From Loigolactobacillus binensis (GTDB taxonomy: Bacteria; Bacillota; Bacilli; Lactobacillales; Lactobacillaceae), in contig NZ_BJDN01000005.1 in assembly GCF_005405165.1 (NCBI RefSeq), positions 62,001 to 126,000 on the forward strand: 64,000 nucleotides of DNA, written 5' to 3'. Of the stretch, positions 1-8,874 are shown piece after piece. The first letter of the stretch is position 1, and every line of letters begins with the position of its first letter. The notes under the pieces were generated by a model. It was not told where the DNA came from, did not search any database, and worked only from the letters and a program-made list of their open reading frames with translations. Made by a program: the position numbers and the translations under genes.

Positions 1-31
1 TAAGTTCTTCACTCATGTCCGTAGACATGTT

Positions 32-229
32 CTAATTACGGCGTATACTCGACTCGATCACGCCGAAAACGTAAGCAATGATCGCCACTAAAATGCTGGC
101 TAGCAGCACAGTCGTAACTGCGTTTAGCAACGTGAATGCCCACGGCAACTGTAATATTGCCAAAACACCCAGCACAACTGCTAAACAGCCGATGAGCGCA
201 AAGACGATCTTCCAGCTTGTCTTCATCAA
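32..229 (-). CDS. Small two-helix membrane protein, unknown function
   Basis: A 65-residue protein made almost entirely of two hydrophobic segments (about residues 7-27 and 33-56), with a short positively charged tail (IRRN). The topology suggests a small integral membrane protein. I recognise no family motif. It is not coupled to the next gene, which lies downstream on the same strand after a gap of about 90 bases. The coding frame is clean and hydrophobicity is strongly patterned, which argues for a real gene, but the function is unknown. Confidence 0.55.
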   Translation of the reverse strand: MMKTSWKIVFALIGCLAVVLGVLAILQLPWAFTLLNAVTTVLLASILVAIIAYVFGVIESSIRRN

Positions 230-319
230 TTAAGCCACCTTTGCCTTTTTAACGAGTTTCCTCGTCATTCAAAACAAAAGCTATCTTAGCATATTCACCT
301 GCTACTTGCAAAGTTACCC

Positions 320-1201
320 TTATTTCCCCCACAGAAAAGCGATCAAAGCGCCATCAACTACTGGATTGTTTTGGTGTAAGCGACTGTGCTCCGCATTAGG
401 TCCCGTTACTTTCTGGGTTTGGTAACTGGCCGCCTGATCAGCCACCAAATAACGTAATGATTTAGCGGAAACCAACGTGACCACTTTATCTGCTGCAGTA
501 CCATCCTTGAGATCACCATAAATATTCAACACCTGCGCCTGCTGAGGAAAACGCCGCCGTAAACGTTCCAAACGTAAATACTCTGGATGAACGATCAACG
601 GTTCGCCGTTGGCCATTAGGCGGTTTTGGTGCGGTCGATCAGTCCACGTCGTGCCATCATCTGGATGGGACACTGCTGAGCTACCGATAATGCCGTCAAA
701 AGGCCCGGCGATCGCCACTAATTTATTCAAGCGCGGATAGGCCCGCCTATTACCTGCCGCCATGGCGTAAGCAACTACCGCATAGGCACCCATGGAATGA
801 CCCACTAAATTAACCTGCTTAACATGATAGCGCCGCTTGAGATCGCGCATTAGCTTACAAAGCCACCGCGTATACTGAACTTCACCAGCCCGATTATTAG
901 CAAAAACAACCTGAATGATCGGATTACGCTGATTTTTTCGCCAAAAACCACTATACGTTAACCGTCCATGATAACCAACAGTCACCGTTAGAACTTTTTT
1001 AGCCGCGCCAACTTCAGTCGCGGCGGTGATCATTTGGTCCGTTGAATGGGCAGTTCCCCGCCAACCGTGAACAAATAACGTTGGCGTCGGCGAACTTAAA
1101 TAACGGCTGCTTTGCTGATGCTGCTGATACCAAGTCAATAGTACCGCCCCTAAGCAGAACGTTCCAAGTAAGCCGATCACCCATAACCGCCACTTCTTCA
1201 T
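320..1201 (-). CDS. DUF915-type alpha/beta hydrolase, membrane-anchored
   Basis: Alpha/beta hydrolase with one N-terminal membrane segment (about residues 5-24), so the catalytic part probably lies outside the membrane. The oxyanion-side motif LFVHGWRG is near residue 42, and the nucleophile elbow GHSMG puts the catalytic serine near residue 136. A C-terminal ...GPNAEHSRLH segment probably supplies the histidine. The pattern matches the DUF915 hydrolases common in lactobacilli; the natural substrate is unknown. I chose the ATG at 1201 because AGGTGTG lies 7-9 bases upstream; an ATG seven codons further up has no ribosome binding site and would put this Shine-Dalgarno inside the gene. Confidence 0.85.
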   Translation of the reverse strand: MKKWRLWVIGLLGTFCLGAVLLTWYQQHQQSSRYLSSPTPTLFVHGWRGTAHSTDQMITAATEVGAAKKVLTVTVGYHGRLTYSGFWRKNQRNPIIQVVFANNRAGEVQYTRWLCKLMRDLKRRYHVKQVNLVGHSMGAYAVVAYAMAAGNRRAYPRLNKLVAIAGPFDGIIGSSAVSHPDDGTTWTDRPHQNRLMANGEPLIVHPEYLRLERLRRRFPQQAQVLNIYGDLKDGTAADKVVTLVSAKSLRYLVADQAASYQTQKVTGPNAEHSRLHQNNPVVDGALIAFLWGK

Positions 1202-1228
1202 TCCTAGATCACACCTATTCATTAATTT

Positions 1229-2227
1229 TCATTGTAGTTGTGGGGCCAGCCAAAATAGTCGTTGGCGACTTTCCTTTAACTGCTCCAATAGCATCATTAT
1301 CATCAATGGTATCACAATGCCAGCAATAACCAAAAGCAACCACGAGCTACCGGTCAACTGTTGAAAGATCGCAAAGATTAATTTGTGTAAGTACATGATG
1401 ATCATTGTATGTTTACCAATAAAGGTCAGGCCATTAACTAATGGTGTATATTGAAGCCAATAAGCCAGCATAAAAATTACGTTACATAAAATCAAAGGTA
1501 GCACTAGCGCTAAGCTTGGACTAGTGATCTCGTGCGATTTCAAATATAAATGTAGATCGATCATCCCCCACTGTTGCGCCATAATACTAATACTGCTAAC
1601 ACCAATGATCACCGCTAACCACCAATTAGAACGTAGCCGTTGGCGGTGATAGCGAAACAATTCACGCCCAGCATACATATAAAATAATGCACAAAGGGTC
1701 ACATCTGCATCGCCAGGCAAAGTAAACCCAAATAAATCCGCCGCATTAGAATAACTGGTCCCCAATAGAAAGGCCACCGTGACGATCAACCACCGTAACC
1801 AATTTTGCGGGATAAACGAAATCAACATGGTTAACAACGTGACTGCCAAAATATAAACCGTCATATACCAAAAGGCACTAAGCACCCCATTGAGACGAGT
1901 ACCACCATAAAACAGATTACTTAATGCTGCTAATACTCCGGGCCAATGCGCCGGCGTGATCCACGCGCTGACGATCGTCAAAAACAAACCGAAACCAAAA
2001 TATTCACGAAGCAGCGGCAGTAACTTGTGGTGGACAAAAGTTTTAAATTGGCCTAATTGCAAAGGGCGAAGAAAGAAACCGCCAATCATGAAGAATAGCG
2101 GCATATGCCACCAATACAAAACTTTATAAAACGTATCATGCTCAGGATAAGCATGGCCGATCACTACGGCAATAATACCAATGGCCTTAGCGATATCGAT
2201 CCACGCGATCCGGCGTTTTCCGATCAT
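1229..2227 (-). CDS. Membrane acyltransferase 3 family protein (fucose 4-O-acetylase-like)
   Basis: A 332-residue polytopic membrane protein with about ten predicted helices. The N-terminus has the acyltransferase-3 signature: WIDIAKAIGIIAVVIGHAY, then WHMPLFFMIGGFF. Members move acyl groups, usually acetyl, onto cell-surface sugars or other exported molecules. The start is backed by GGAGGAG 8 bases upstream. It lies just upstream of the DUF915-type hydrolase on the same strand with a gap of about 27 bases, so the two may be co-transcribed. The acceptor substrate cannot be inferred. Confidence 0.85.
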   Translation of the reverse strand: MIGKRRIAWIDIAKAIGIIAVVIGHAYPEHDTFYKVLYWWHMPLFFMIGGFFLRPLQLGQFKTFVHHKLLPLLREYFGFGLFLTIVSAWITPAHWPGVLAALSNLFYGGTRLNGVLSAFWYMTVYILAVTLLTMLISFIPQNWLRWLIVTVAFLLGTSYSNAADLFGFTLPGDADVTLCALFYMYAGRELFRYHRQRLRSNWWLAVIIGVSSISIMAQQWGMIDLHLYLKSHEITSPSLALVLPLILCNVIFMLAYWLQYTPLVNGLTFIGKHTMIIMYLHKLIFAIFQQLTGSSWLLLVIAGIVIPLMIMMLLEQLKESRQRLFWLAPQLQ

Positions 2228-2501
2228 TAAGTAACTCCTCCCTCATTTTTTTAATTATTCTAGAACCTGACGCTATACCGCAAAAATAACGTCCAGCTTA
2301 ACTTGCTGCTTAAAATAATATTGCAACAGCCTTACACGCCAAACCTAGCGTGCAAACAGTACCAAGACATAGTTTAAGCCTAACGCAATTTTTTGAATGA
2401 AGCATGAAAAAAGCACGTTAATTACAATTTTTTTAATCGCTACAAATTCACTTTTACCGCTTTTTTTCCACCAGATGGGCATTTTATTTGAAAAATAGTA
2501 A

Positions 2502-2530
2502 TTGACATTCATAAAAATTACAGATAAACT
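2502..2530 (+). promoter_or_regulatory. Sigma-A promoter of the T-box/panE-like unit
   Basis: TTGACA at 2502-2507, a 17-base spacer and TAAACT at 2525-2530. It lies about 30 bases upstream of the T-box leader and on its strand. Confidence 0.7.
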
Positions 2531-2559
2531 AATAACCATTAAAAATAAATGAAAATAAT

Positions 2560-2807
2560 CTGTGAATTCAATTGAGGAGTCCCCGTTAGGTAATGTTGCC
2601 AGAAAGTATCGTTGCTGAGAAGATACCTTGCCTTACGTCAAAAGTCATTGAACACGCAATCTTTACGAGGAATGCTGGCTAGCCACCAATATCAAGCTTA
2701 AGCGTTTAAATAAACGCTTAATGAGTAATATCATGTAAGTGATATTAATATTCAGGTGGTACCGCGCTAGTCGCCCTGAGGAGTTAAAACTCTTCAGGGC
2801 TTTTTTT
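2560..2807 (+). promoter_or_regulatory. T-box riboswitch leader of the panE-like gene
   Basis: The T-box core AGGTGGTACCGCG is at 2754-2766. A strong terminator hairpin follows (GCCCTGA...TCAGGGC, 2773-2800) with seven Ts. Upstream there is a long Stem I region (GTAA..TTGC pairing with GCAA..TTAC) and a stable hairpin around 2697-2722 (TTAAGCG... / ...CGCTTAA). The TGGT bulge implies a tRNA with discriminator A. The specifier codon should lie near GGAATGCTGGC (about 2669-2679), but I cannot fix its frame, so the amino acid is undetermined. The arrangement implies induction when one amino acid is scarce. Confidence 0.9.
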
Positions 2808-2846
2808 CATTTAAAATTAATCTTATTAACAGAAAGGAAGATTATT

Positions 2847-3803
2847 ATGCATTATGGGATTATTGGTGCCGGCGCTATGGGGTATCGGTTTGGGGTATTA
2901 TTACAGGAAAACGCAGGGGTCAAAGTTGATTTTATTGATACTTGGCAACCGAATGTGGAAAAAGTTCGCGAACAAGGTGGCGTTTACGCTTCTCGTAACC
3001 ACGAAAATCGTCATTTAGTACCGATCGACATTTTCTATCCTGAAGAATACAAAGGCACGCCTGACGTCTGGATCATTTTCGTTAAACAGATGCAATTAGC
3101 CGATGTCCTAAAGCGCTGTGCACCATTATTTAATGATCAGCAAGTCGCTTTCTCGGCCATGAATGGGATGGGGCATATCGACAAAATTCGCCAATACTTT
3201 GCTGACGACAAAGTGATTGGTGGTACGGCCATGATCGCCACTGTTTTAAACGGCGCCGGCGACGTTGACTTTATTGGTGAAGCGGGTGCTGGCGAAATGC
3301 ACATGGCTAACTATACGGAAGAGATCAATCCGCAGATCAAAGCTGTTGCGGCCGACTTTAAGGCCGCTAATTTAAATCCGATCGTCACGGATAACTTCAT
3401 GGGAACATTGATGGCCAAAGTTGTTTTCAACGCCGTTGTCAATACCTTATGCACCATGTTCGAACTAACCATGGGCCAATTCATTGAGTATCCCGGCGCC
3501 AAAGACATGGCGACACAGTTAATGAACGAATCCTACGATGCCTGCGAACGGGCCGGTATTCAAATGATCTCAACGCGGCAAGAAGAAATTGACTCCGTCG
3601 ATTACGTTAGTCGCATCGGTAATCCTTTGCATTACCCATCGATGTACCAAGACTTTTCTAAAGGCCGACCAACTGAAGTGGATTATATCAATGGCTACAT
3701 CGCAAAATTAGGCCGTGAACATGATTATGTTTGCCGGACCCATGAGTTCATTACCCATGAAGTTCATTTAGCAGAAATGATGCGCAAATATAAAAAGGCT
3801 TAG
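2847..3803 (+). CDS. Ketopantoate reductase (PanE/ApbA)-family 2-hydroxyacid dehydrogenase
   Basis: A 318-residue NAD(P)H-dependent reductase. The dinucleotide-binding motif GAGAMG is at residues 7-12. The central MAKVVFNAVVNTL segment carries the family lysine, and the C-terminal helical domain is complete. PanE itself reduces 2-dehydropantoate, but lactic acid bacterial paralogues reduce branched-chain or aromatic 2-keto acids to D-2-hydroxy acids. Control by an amino-acid-sensing T-box fits an amino-acid-linked role better than pantothenate synthesis; that step is inference. The ATG at 2847 follows GAAAGGAAG. A longer open frame starting at 2739 would run through the T-box and terminator and is not credible. 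Confidence 0.85.
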   Translation: MHYGIIGAGAMGYRFGVLLQENAGVKVDFIDTWQPNVEKVREQGGVYASRNHENRHLVPIDIFYPEEYKGTPDVWIIFVKQMQLADVLKRCAPLFNDQQVAFSAMNGMGHIDKIRQYFADDKVIGGTAMIATVLNGAGDVDFIGEAGAGEMHMANYTEEINPQIKAVAADFKAANLNPIVTDNFMGTLMAKVVFNAVVNTLCTMFELTMGQFIEYPGAKDMATQLMNESYDACERAGIQMISTRQEEIDSVDYVSRIGNPLHYPSMYQDFSKGRPTEVDYINGYIAKLGREHDYVCRTHEFITHEVHLAEMMRKYKKA

Positions 3804-3920
3804 CGATATAAACCGTTAAACCTGTTGCAACAGACAAATTAAACTGATGAATCAGTTTAAGCGGATCAATTTCCTACCGTTTATTTCAATAATAGCCGCC
3901 AGCTTAAATATTGAACCTTA

Positions 3921-3965
3921 AAAACACCGCCAAAATCGCAGTTAAACTGCTTTTGGCGGTGTTTT
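3921..3965. terminator. Bidirectional terminator
   Basis: A long hairpin with arms AAAACACCGCCAAAA and TTTTGGCGGTGTTTT, and an inner GCAGTT/AACTGC stem. It serves the panE-like gene on the plus strand and the membrane-protein gene on the minus strand. Confidence 0.85.
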
Positions 3966-3985
3966 AATCGTTTTGGACCACTGAG

Positions 3986-4546
3986 TTAACGTTCTGACCA
4001 CGCAACCTTCAACATACCAGCAATCCCCATTCCTAAACCTAGCAAGGCCCCAAGCACTAATAATAGCCAGAAAAGCCAGCCCAACGCACGATCAGCATAA
4101 CGGCTTTCCGCAATAACACCTAACATTGCCCCTACAACAGTACCAATCAGCAAACGACTGCCAAACACTAGCCACAAAATTTTATACGTGACTTGCTCCA
4201 ATTGAGCATAATAAGTTTGCCATTGCCGGTATTCTGGATTGATCACCAACGGATTTTGCGGTGAATCGACGGTGAACACATCCTCCGCCTGGGCCAATGC
4301 TGCATCTTCCGCCAACCCAGCTGCAGTTAATGCTTGAATATAATCGATCATGTAACCGGCCAGTTCATCCGCTTCAACCAAATGAGTTTTAGGTGTAAAC
4401 CGTAAAATACCATGATAATGAATGTCGCGCCCCACGCGCATCCCTAATTGTTCAAAATAAGTTCGTTCATTTTTAACTAGTCGCAGCCGCGTCTGTGTAC
4501 GCGCGTAACGCTGTAACTCCGCCTGAGTTGATTTACTGATCGCCAT
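3986..4546 (-). CDS. Two-helix membrane protein, unknown function
   Basis: A 186-residue protein with a soluble N-terminal part of about 120 residues and two C-terminal membrane helices (LLIGTVVGAMLGVIAE and LGWLFWLLLVLGALLGLGMG). No catalytic motif is visible. The start was set at 4546 because GGAGGGG lies 5-8 bases upstream; a more distal ATG at 4606 has no ribosome binding site. It is monocistronic between the bidirectional terminator and a 450-base intergenic region. Confidence 0.65.
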   Translation of the reverse strand: MAISKSTQAELQRYARTQTRLRLVKNERTYFEQLGMRVGRDIHYHGILRFTPKTHLVEADELAGYMIDYIQALTAAGLAEDAALAQAEDVFTVDSPQNPLVINPEYRQWQTYYAQLEQVTYKILWLVFGSRLLIGTVVGAMLGVIAESRYADRALGWLFWLLLVLGALLGLGMGIAGMLKVAWSER

Positions 4547-4619
4547 GAAACCCCTCCGTTTTTTTAATTGCAATACCACCAAAACATAAGCCATATATTT
4601 ACCCAAATATTTTACCGGA

Positions 4620-4920
4620 CTGCCAAAATCATTTTAAAACCAACCATTGGTGTGGGCCATAAATTAACGCAGCAACGAAACCTGTACCCAGCCAGCGCCA
4701 GCCTAGTTTAGCCCACCCAATAGAAAATTGAAATCAGTACCCGCACTTTTTAAGCCCCGTTATGCCAAATTTTATTTGAACTCGCCTCTGATCATTTGTT
4801 TAACACTTAAATAACTTTAGAACTAGTTCAATAACGGGTTTTAATAATAGTTTTCAAGGAAACTAAATGTAAATTTAGTCGCTGTCCATGTTCAGCTTTA
4901 CGGGTATTAAGCGCGATAAA
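4620..4920. other. Intergenic region without a recognisable gene
   Basis: AT-rich spacer between two divergently oriented genes. It holds a weak AdcR-like half match (AGAACTAGTTCA, 4819-4830). I see no ORF with a ribosome binding site and no structured RNA. Confidence 0.5.
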
Positions 4921-4925
4921 ACTAC

Positions 4926-4953
4926 TTGACAAAATAAATTTTACCAGTAAACT
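4926..4953 (+). promoter_or_regulatory. Promoter with overlapping AdcR-like zinc operator
   Basis: TTGACA (4926-4931), a 16-base spacer and TAAACT (4948-4953). The sequence TTTACCAGTAAA (4940-4951) matches the AdcR/ZitR operator consensus TTAACYRGTTAA at 10 of 12 positions and overlaps the -10 box. That is where a zinc-dependent repressor would act, upstream of a zinc-type importer. Confidence 0.55.
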
Positions 4954-5067
4954 AAGCTAAGTATTCTAAAAAACACCTAATTAAGTTTTAGTATAACAAA
5001 TTAAGGTGTGTCATTTAGGCTGAAGTCGCTAATATTATACTTTTTTAACTAAGAGGAGACCTTACCC

Positions 5068-5967
5068 ATGAAGCAACGTAAACTTTGGGCTAGCGTAATG
5101 ATGCTAGCCAGCCTTTTATTGCTCCTAGTTGGTTGCACCACTAAACCAACCACCAAACATAACGGGATCACAGTTGTCAGCTCATTGAATTTTTACGGTG
5201 AAGTTGCCAAAGCCGTTTTAGGCGACCATGGTACGGTCACGTCGATCATCACTAATCCCAATACTGATCCCCATGACTTTGAACCAACCACGAAAACCGC
5301 ACGCACCGTCGCGGCAGCAGATGTCATTATTGCCAATGGAGTTGGTTACGATGCGTGGATGCAAAAATTAGTCAACGCCAACGGCAATTCAAAGGTCACT
5401 GATCTGCGCGTCGGCGAAGATTTAATGGGCAAAAAAAACGGCGCCAACGAACATCTTTGGTACAATCAGGCCACGATGCCGAAGTTAGCCCGCCATTTAG
5501 CTAAGGTGTATGCCCGTCGTGATCCCAAGCACAAGGCTGACTACCAGCGCAACGCGGCCAAGTACATTAAGTCATTGCACCCGATCACAACTAAATTAGC
5601 CCGTTTGAAGCAAAACAGTCGGCAGCAGCACGTTGCCGTCAGCGAGCCAGTATTCAACTACGCCTTAGCCGAACTAGATTACAAAATCAGCGATCAACAT
5701 TTTGCTCGCGCCATTGAAGAAGGTACTGATCCGTCGCCTAGCGACATCAGAAAACTACAAACAGCGATCACTCAGCATCAAATCGCCTTTTTTGTACAAA
5801 ATAGTCAATCAACGGATAAAGTGATCGCTAATTTAGTTAACCTAGCCCATAAACACAACGTCCCGGTGATCAAAGTGACTGAAACCATGCCCCACGGTCA
5901 GAATTATCGTCAGTGGATGTTAAGTCAATATGAGCAATTGGCTAAGATCCAACAAGCAAAATCATAA
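5068..5967 (+). CDS. adcA: Metal ABC transporter substrate-binding lipoprotein (zinc type)
   Basis: Extracellular cluster A-I solute-binding protein, 299 residues. A lipoprotein signal peptide has lipobox LVGC with the acylated cysteine at 23. Metal-ligand candidates are the histidine in NTDPHDFEPT (near 70), the histidine in NEHLWY (near 129) and the acidic/His segment in the C-lobe. There is no His-rich loop and no ZinT domain, so it is shorter than streptococcal AdcA. It is first in a three-gene importer. Zinc is favoured by the AdcR-like operator; manganese cannot be excluded. Confidence 0.85.
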   Translation: MKQRKLWASVMMLASLLLLLVGCTTKPTTKHNGITVVSSLNFYGEVAKAVLGDHGTVTSIITNPNTDPHDFEPTTKTARTVAAADVIIANGVGYDAWMQKLVNANGNSKVTDLRVGEDLMGKKNGANEHLWYNQATMPKLARHLAKVYARRDPKHKADYQRNAAKYIKSLHPITTKLARLKQNSRQQHVAVSEPVFNYALAELDYKISDQHFARAIEEGTDPSPSDIRKLQTAITQHQIAFFVQNSQSTDKVIANLVNLAHKHNVPVIKVTETMPHGQNYRQWMLSQYEQLAKIQQAKS

Positions 5968-6022
5968 AACCAGCCATTCAAAACAAAACTTAGCGTAATT
6001 ACTATACAAAGGAAGGTCATCC

Positions 6023-6739
6023 ATGACGCAATCACCACTTTTAGCAGTTGAACATTTGGCGGTCAACTTCCCTGATCACCAAGTTTTTCAAGATTTGAAT
6101 TTCACTTTGCAACGCGGTCGCTTTCTCAGTATCGTCGGCGAAAACGGCGCTGGTAAAACGACGTTGATCCGCACCCTACTGCACCAGCTAAAACCTAGCG
6201 CCGGCACGATCCGCTTTTATCCTGAACGTAAGGCAATGCGGATCGGGTACGTCCCCCAATTTCGTAACTTAGATGAAGAGTATCCATTATCGATCCGCGA
6301 TTTTGTCGGCTTAAACCTCAGCGGGTTTCATTTACCTTGGTTATCGCGTAAAGAACGGCAGGCCGTGACCACCGCGCTACGCAGTACTAATTTGACTGCG
6401 ATCGCCCAGCGACCGTTGGGAATGGCTTCTGGTGGCGAAAAGCAACGCGCCTATTTGGCCCAAGCCCTAGTTGAGCAACCTAACCTACTGATTTTAGATG
6501 AATCGACGGCTAGTTTAGATAATATGATGAAATACGAACTTTTAGATTTGGTCAAACACTTTAATCGTGAACAGAATTTAACCGTGATCTTTGTGACCCA
6601 TGATTTACCGCTGGCTAAACAATACGCAGACGAATATTTATTATTACGCCACACCGGCTACGAATACGGGCCGATCGCAGAGTTACCAGAAGACGCTTTG
6701 ATCAGCAACGAATGCGGAGGTGAAGTCAGCCATGCTTAG
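6023..6739 (+). CDS. adcC: Metal ABC transporter ATP-binding protein
   Basis: A 238-residue ABC ATPase that powers the importer. Walker A GENGAGKTT is near residues 40-48, the Q-loop is in YVPQFRNLD, the signature region reads ASGGEKQR rather than LSGGQ, Walker B is LLILDES, and the H-loop is VTHD. It starts 55 bases after the binding-protein gene behind AAGGAAGG. Its last codons overlap the permease gene by 8 bases, which implies translational coupling. Confidence 0.9.
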   Translation: MTQSPLLAVEHLAVNFPDHQVFQDLNFTLQRGRFLSIVGENGAGKTTLIRTLLHQLKPSAGTIRFYPERKAMRIGYVPQFRNLDEEYPLSIRDFVGLNLSGFHLPWLSRKERQAVTTALRSTNLTAIAQRPLGMASGGEKQRAYLAQALVEQPNLLILDESTASLDNMMKYELLDLVKHFNREQNLTVIFVTHDLPLAKQYADEYLLLRHTGYEYGPIAELPEDALISNECGGEVSHA

Positions 6740-7526
6740 TTTACCGTTCATGCAAAATGCTTTTTTAGCGAGTACTTTTATCGCCATTATCAGTGGCATT
6801 ATCGGCGTCTTCGTGATCGCACGTAACATGTCATTTCTCACGCACACCTTATCAGAAATCGGCTTTGCTGGTGCGGCCTTCGGTATTTTTGCAGGTTGGC
6901 CACCGTTAAATGGCATGCTGCTATTCACCATGGTCAGTTCTGTGATCGTTGGTCAGCTCAGTGTCAAAGCTGCCCGCCGTGAGGCCTCGATCAGTGCAAT
7001 TTCCAGTCTATTCATCGGCTTAGGGATCTTGTTTTTATCTTTAGCTAATAAAACGGCCAGCTACGCCACCAATATTTTATTCGGTAGTATCATCGGGATC
7101 AGCCGAACCAACGTGTTACAAGTACTTTTATTATCGGCCGTGGTTTTACTGGTAGTATTGTTTATTTACCGGGATTTAAAATTTGATTCTTTCGATCATA
7201 TCGGTGCTCGGGTCAAGGGGTTGCGCACTAACTTTTTGTCGATCGCCTTTCTTGTACTGCTGGCTTTGTCAGTCAGTGTTGCCGCACAAATCGTTGGCTC
7301 CCTGTTGATTTTTGTTTTACTAACTTTGCCTGCTGCTAGCGCGCGTTACTTTGCCCACACTGTTAGCGGGATGATGGTGGTCGCCGTTGGAATGGCGCTG
7401 GTCGGTGTTTGGGGTGGTCTTTACCTAGGCTTTGTCACTAATTGGCCGGTGACCTTCTTCATTGCGTCGATTGAATGTTTGTTTTATTTGGTCGCTTTAG
7501 GGTATAATCATTGGCGACAGGGATAA
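6732..7526 (+). CDS. adcB: Metal ABC transporter permease
   Basis: A 264-residue integral membrane protein of the ABC-3 family with about eight helices, including the conserved LTHTLSEIGFAG and LLIFVLLTLPAASA segments. The ATG at 6732 is preferred because GGAGGTGA (6717-6724) sits 7 bases upstream; a GTG at 6720 overlaps that site. It completes the binding protein-ATPase-permease importer and is followed by a terminator. Confidence 0.9.
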   Translation: MLSLPFMQNAFLASTFIAIISGIIGVFVIARNMSFLTHTLSEIGFAGAAFGIFAGWPPLNGMLLFTMVSSVIVGQLSVKAARREASISAISSLFIGLGILFLSLANKTASYATNILFGSIIGISRTNVLQVLLLSAVVLLVVLFIYRDLKFDSFDHIGARVKGLRTNFLSIAFLVLLALSVSVAAQIVGSLLIFVLLTLPAASARYFAHTVSGMMVVAVGMALVGVWGGLYLGFVTNWPVTFFIASIECLFYLVALGYNHWRQG

Positions 7527-7550
7527 CTTAAGCATGATTAAATACAAATT

Positions 7551-7589
7551 AGACCGCAGCAGTAATTTGCTGGGGGTCTAATTTTTTTT
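7551..7589 (+). terminator. Terminator of the adc operon
   Basis: Hairpin AGACC-CAGCA / TGCTG-GGTCT followed by eight Ts. Confidence 0.85.
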
Positions 7590-7698
7590 GGAAAATTTAG
7601 CGTATGGCCTAAAAAACGTTAACATTTTGGCTAAGTTTCAACTAAAGCCAGTGAGGAATCAAGTTTAAAACACAGCCCAGATCTAGGAGGCAAACAGT

Positions 7699-8874
7699 AT
7701 GACTAAACGTCGGGAATTATGGTTGTTAGTTTTATTAGGAACTTTAAGCGCATTTGGTCCGCTATCAATGGACATGTACTTACCAGCACTACCGCAATTG
7801 CAACAACAGTTACATACCAGCGCATCATTGACACAATTATCGATCACCACTTGTTTGATCGGCTTAGCAGTTGGCCAAATTTTCATTGGCCCGTGGAGTG
7901 ACCGTGTCGGCCGTAAGTTACCGACAATGCTGGGAATGATCGGTTTCACCGGTGCTTCTTTACTAGCAGGATCAGTAACTAACGTGGGCTGGTTGATCTT
8001 GTTACGGGCACTTCAAGGCTTAGCTGGCGCGGCAGGCCTTGTCACCGCTCGCGCCATCGCCACCGATCTATTCACCGGCAAAAAGCTGACCCAATTTTAT
8101 GCGCTGTTAATGGGCGTCAACGGTATTTTCCCAGTTATTGCACCGATCATCGGCGGCTATGTGCTGACCTTTACCACTTGGCGCGGCATCTTCTATATTT
8201 TAGCTGGGATCGGCATACTTTTGTTCGTTGGTGTTTGGCTAGGGTTACCCGAAACACACCCAACGCAAACAACCGTAACTGAAAAACCCGTAACTGTATT
8301 GACGGCCTTACTTCATGATCGTATTTTTATGGGTTACACCTTAGTGATCGGCTTAGTTGCTGGTGGGTTATTTGCTTATATTGCCGGTTCTTCATTTATG
8401 TTACAAAATATTTTTGGCCTAACATCCCAAGGCTTTAGCTTAGTCTATGCCTTAAATGGTTTAGGTATCGTGGCAATGTCGCAACTAGCTGGCTATTTAG
8501 CGACGCGCTTTAACGAATACCGTGTATTGCAAGGCGGCGTACTGACGGCCTTACTTGGTGCACTTGCATTATTGGCCACCTTGTTCTTCCCCCGTAATCT
8601 GATCGCAGTGTTAGTGCCGCTATTTTTAGTTGTGGCAATGGTGGGCATTGTCAGTACCGTAGCCGCCTCGCTGGCCATGCAATACGCTCACGCCAATGCT
8701 GGTAGTGCCTCTGCCTTGCTCGGCCTAACGCAAAATTTACTGGGCGGTATCCTTTCACCGTTTGTTGGTGTTATGGGGCAAGCTTCCTACATGCCGATGG
8801 CGTTGTTAATTTTACTTTGCGAAGTTGTGGCGCTGATCATTTATCAGCGTAACTTAGCGCCATTAAGTCATTAA
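7699..8874 (+). CDS. Bcr/CflA-family multidrug efflux MFS transporter
   Basis: A 391-residue, 12-helix proton-driven exporter. The N-terminal GPLSMDMYLPALPQL motif and the loop GPWSDRVGRK are hallmarks of the Bcr/CflA (DHA1) subfamily, which exports drugs and sometimes small peptides or sulfur compounds. TCTAGGAGG precedes the ATG. Its stop codon abuts the stop of the convergent yueI-like gene with no spacer. No local regulator is visible. Confidence 0.9.
   Translation: MTKRRELWLLVLLGTLSAFGPLSMDMYLPALPQLQQQLHTSASLTQLSITTCLIGLAVGQIFIGPWSDRVGRKLPTMLGMIGFTGASLLAGSVTNVGWLILLRALQGLAGAAGLVTARAIATDLFTGKKLTQFYALLMGVNGIFPVIAPIIGGYVLTFTTWRGIFYILAGIGILLFVGVWLGLPETHPTQTTVTEKPVTVLTALLHDRIFMGYTLVIGLVAGGLFAYIAGSSFMLQNIFGLTSQGFSLVYALNGLGIVAMSQLAGYLATRFNEYRVLQGGVLTALLGALALLATLFFPRNLIAVLVPLFLVVAMVGIVSTVAASLAMQYAHANAGSASALLGLTQNLLGGILSPFVGVMGQASYMPMALLILLCEVVALIIYQRNLAPLSH

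Noticed and set aside
2345..2539. 64-codon minus-strand open frame
   Set aside because: It overlaps the T-box promoter on the opposite strand, has no good ribosome binding site and no protein-like features beyond random hydrophobicity.
2739..2846. N-terminal extension of the PanE-like protein
   Set aside because: The extension is translated T-box and terminator sequence.
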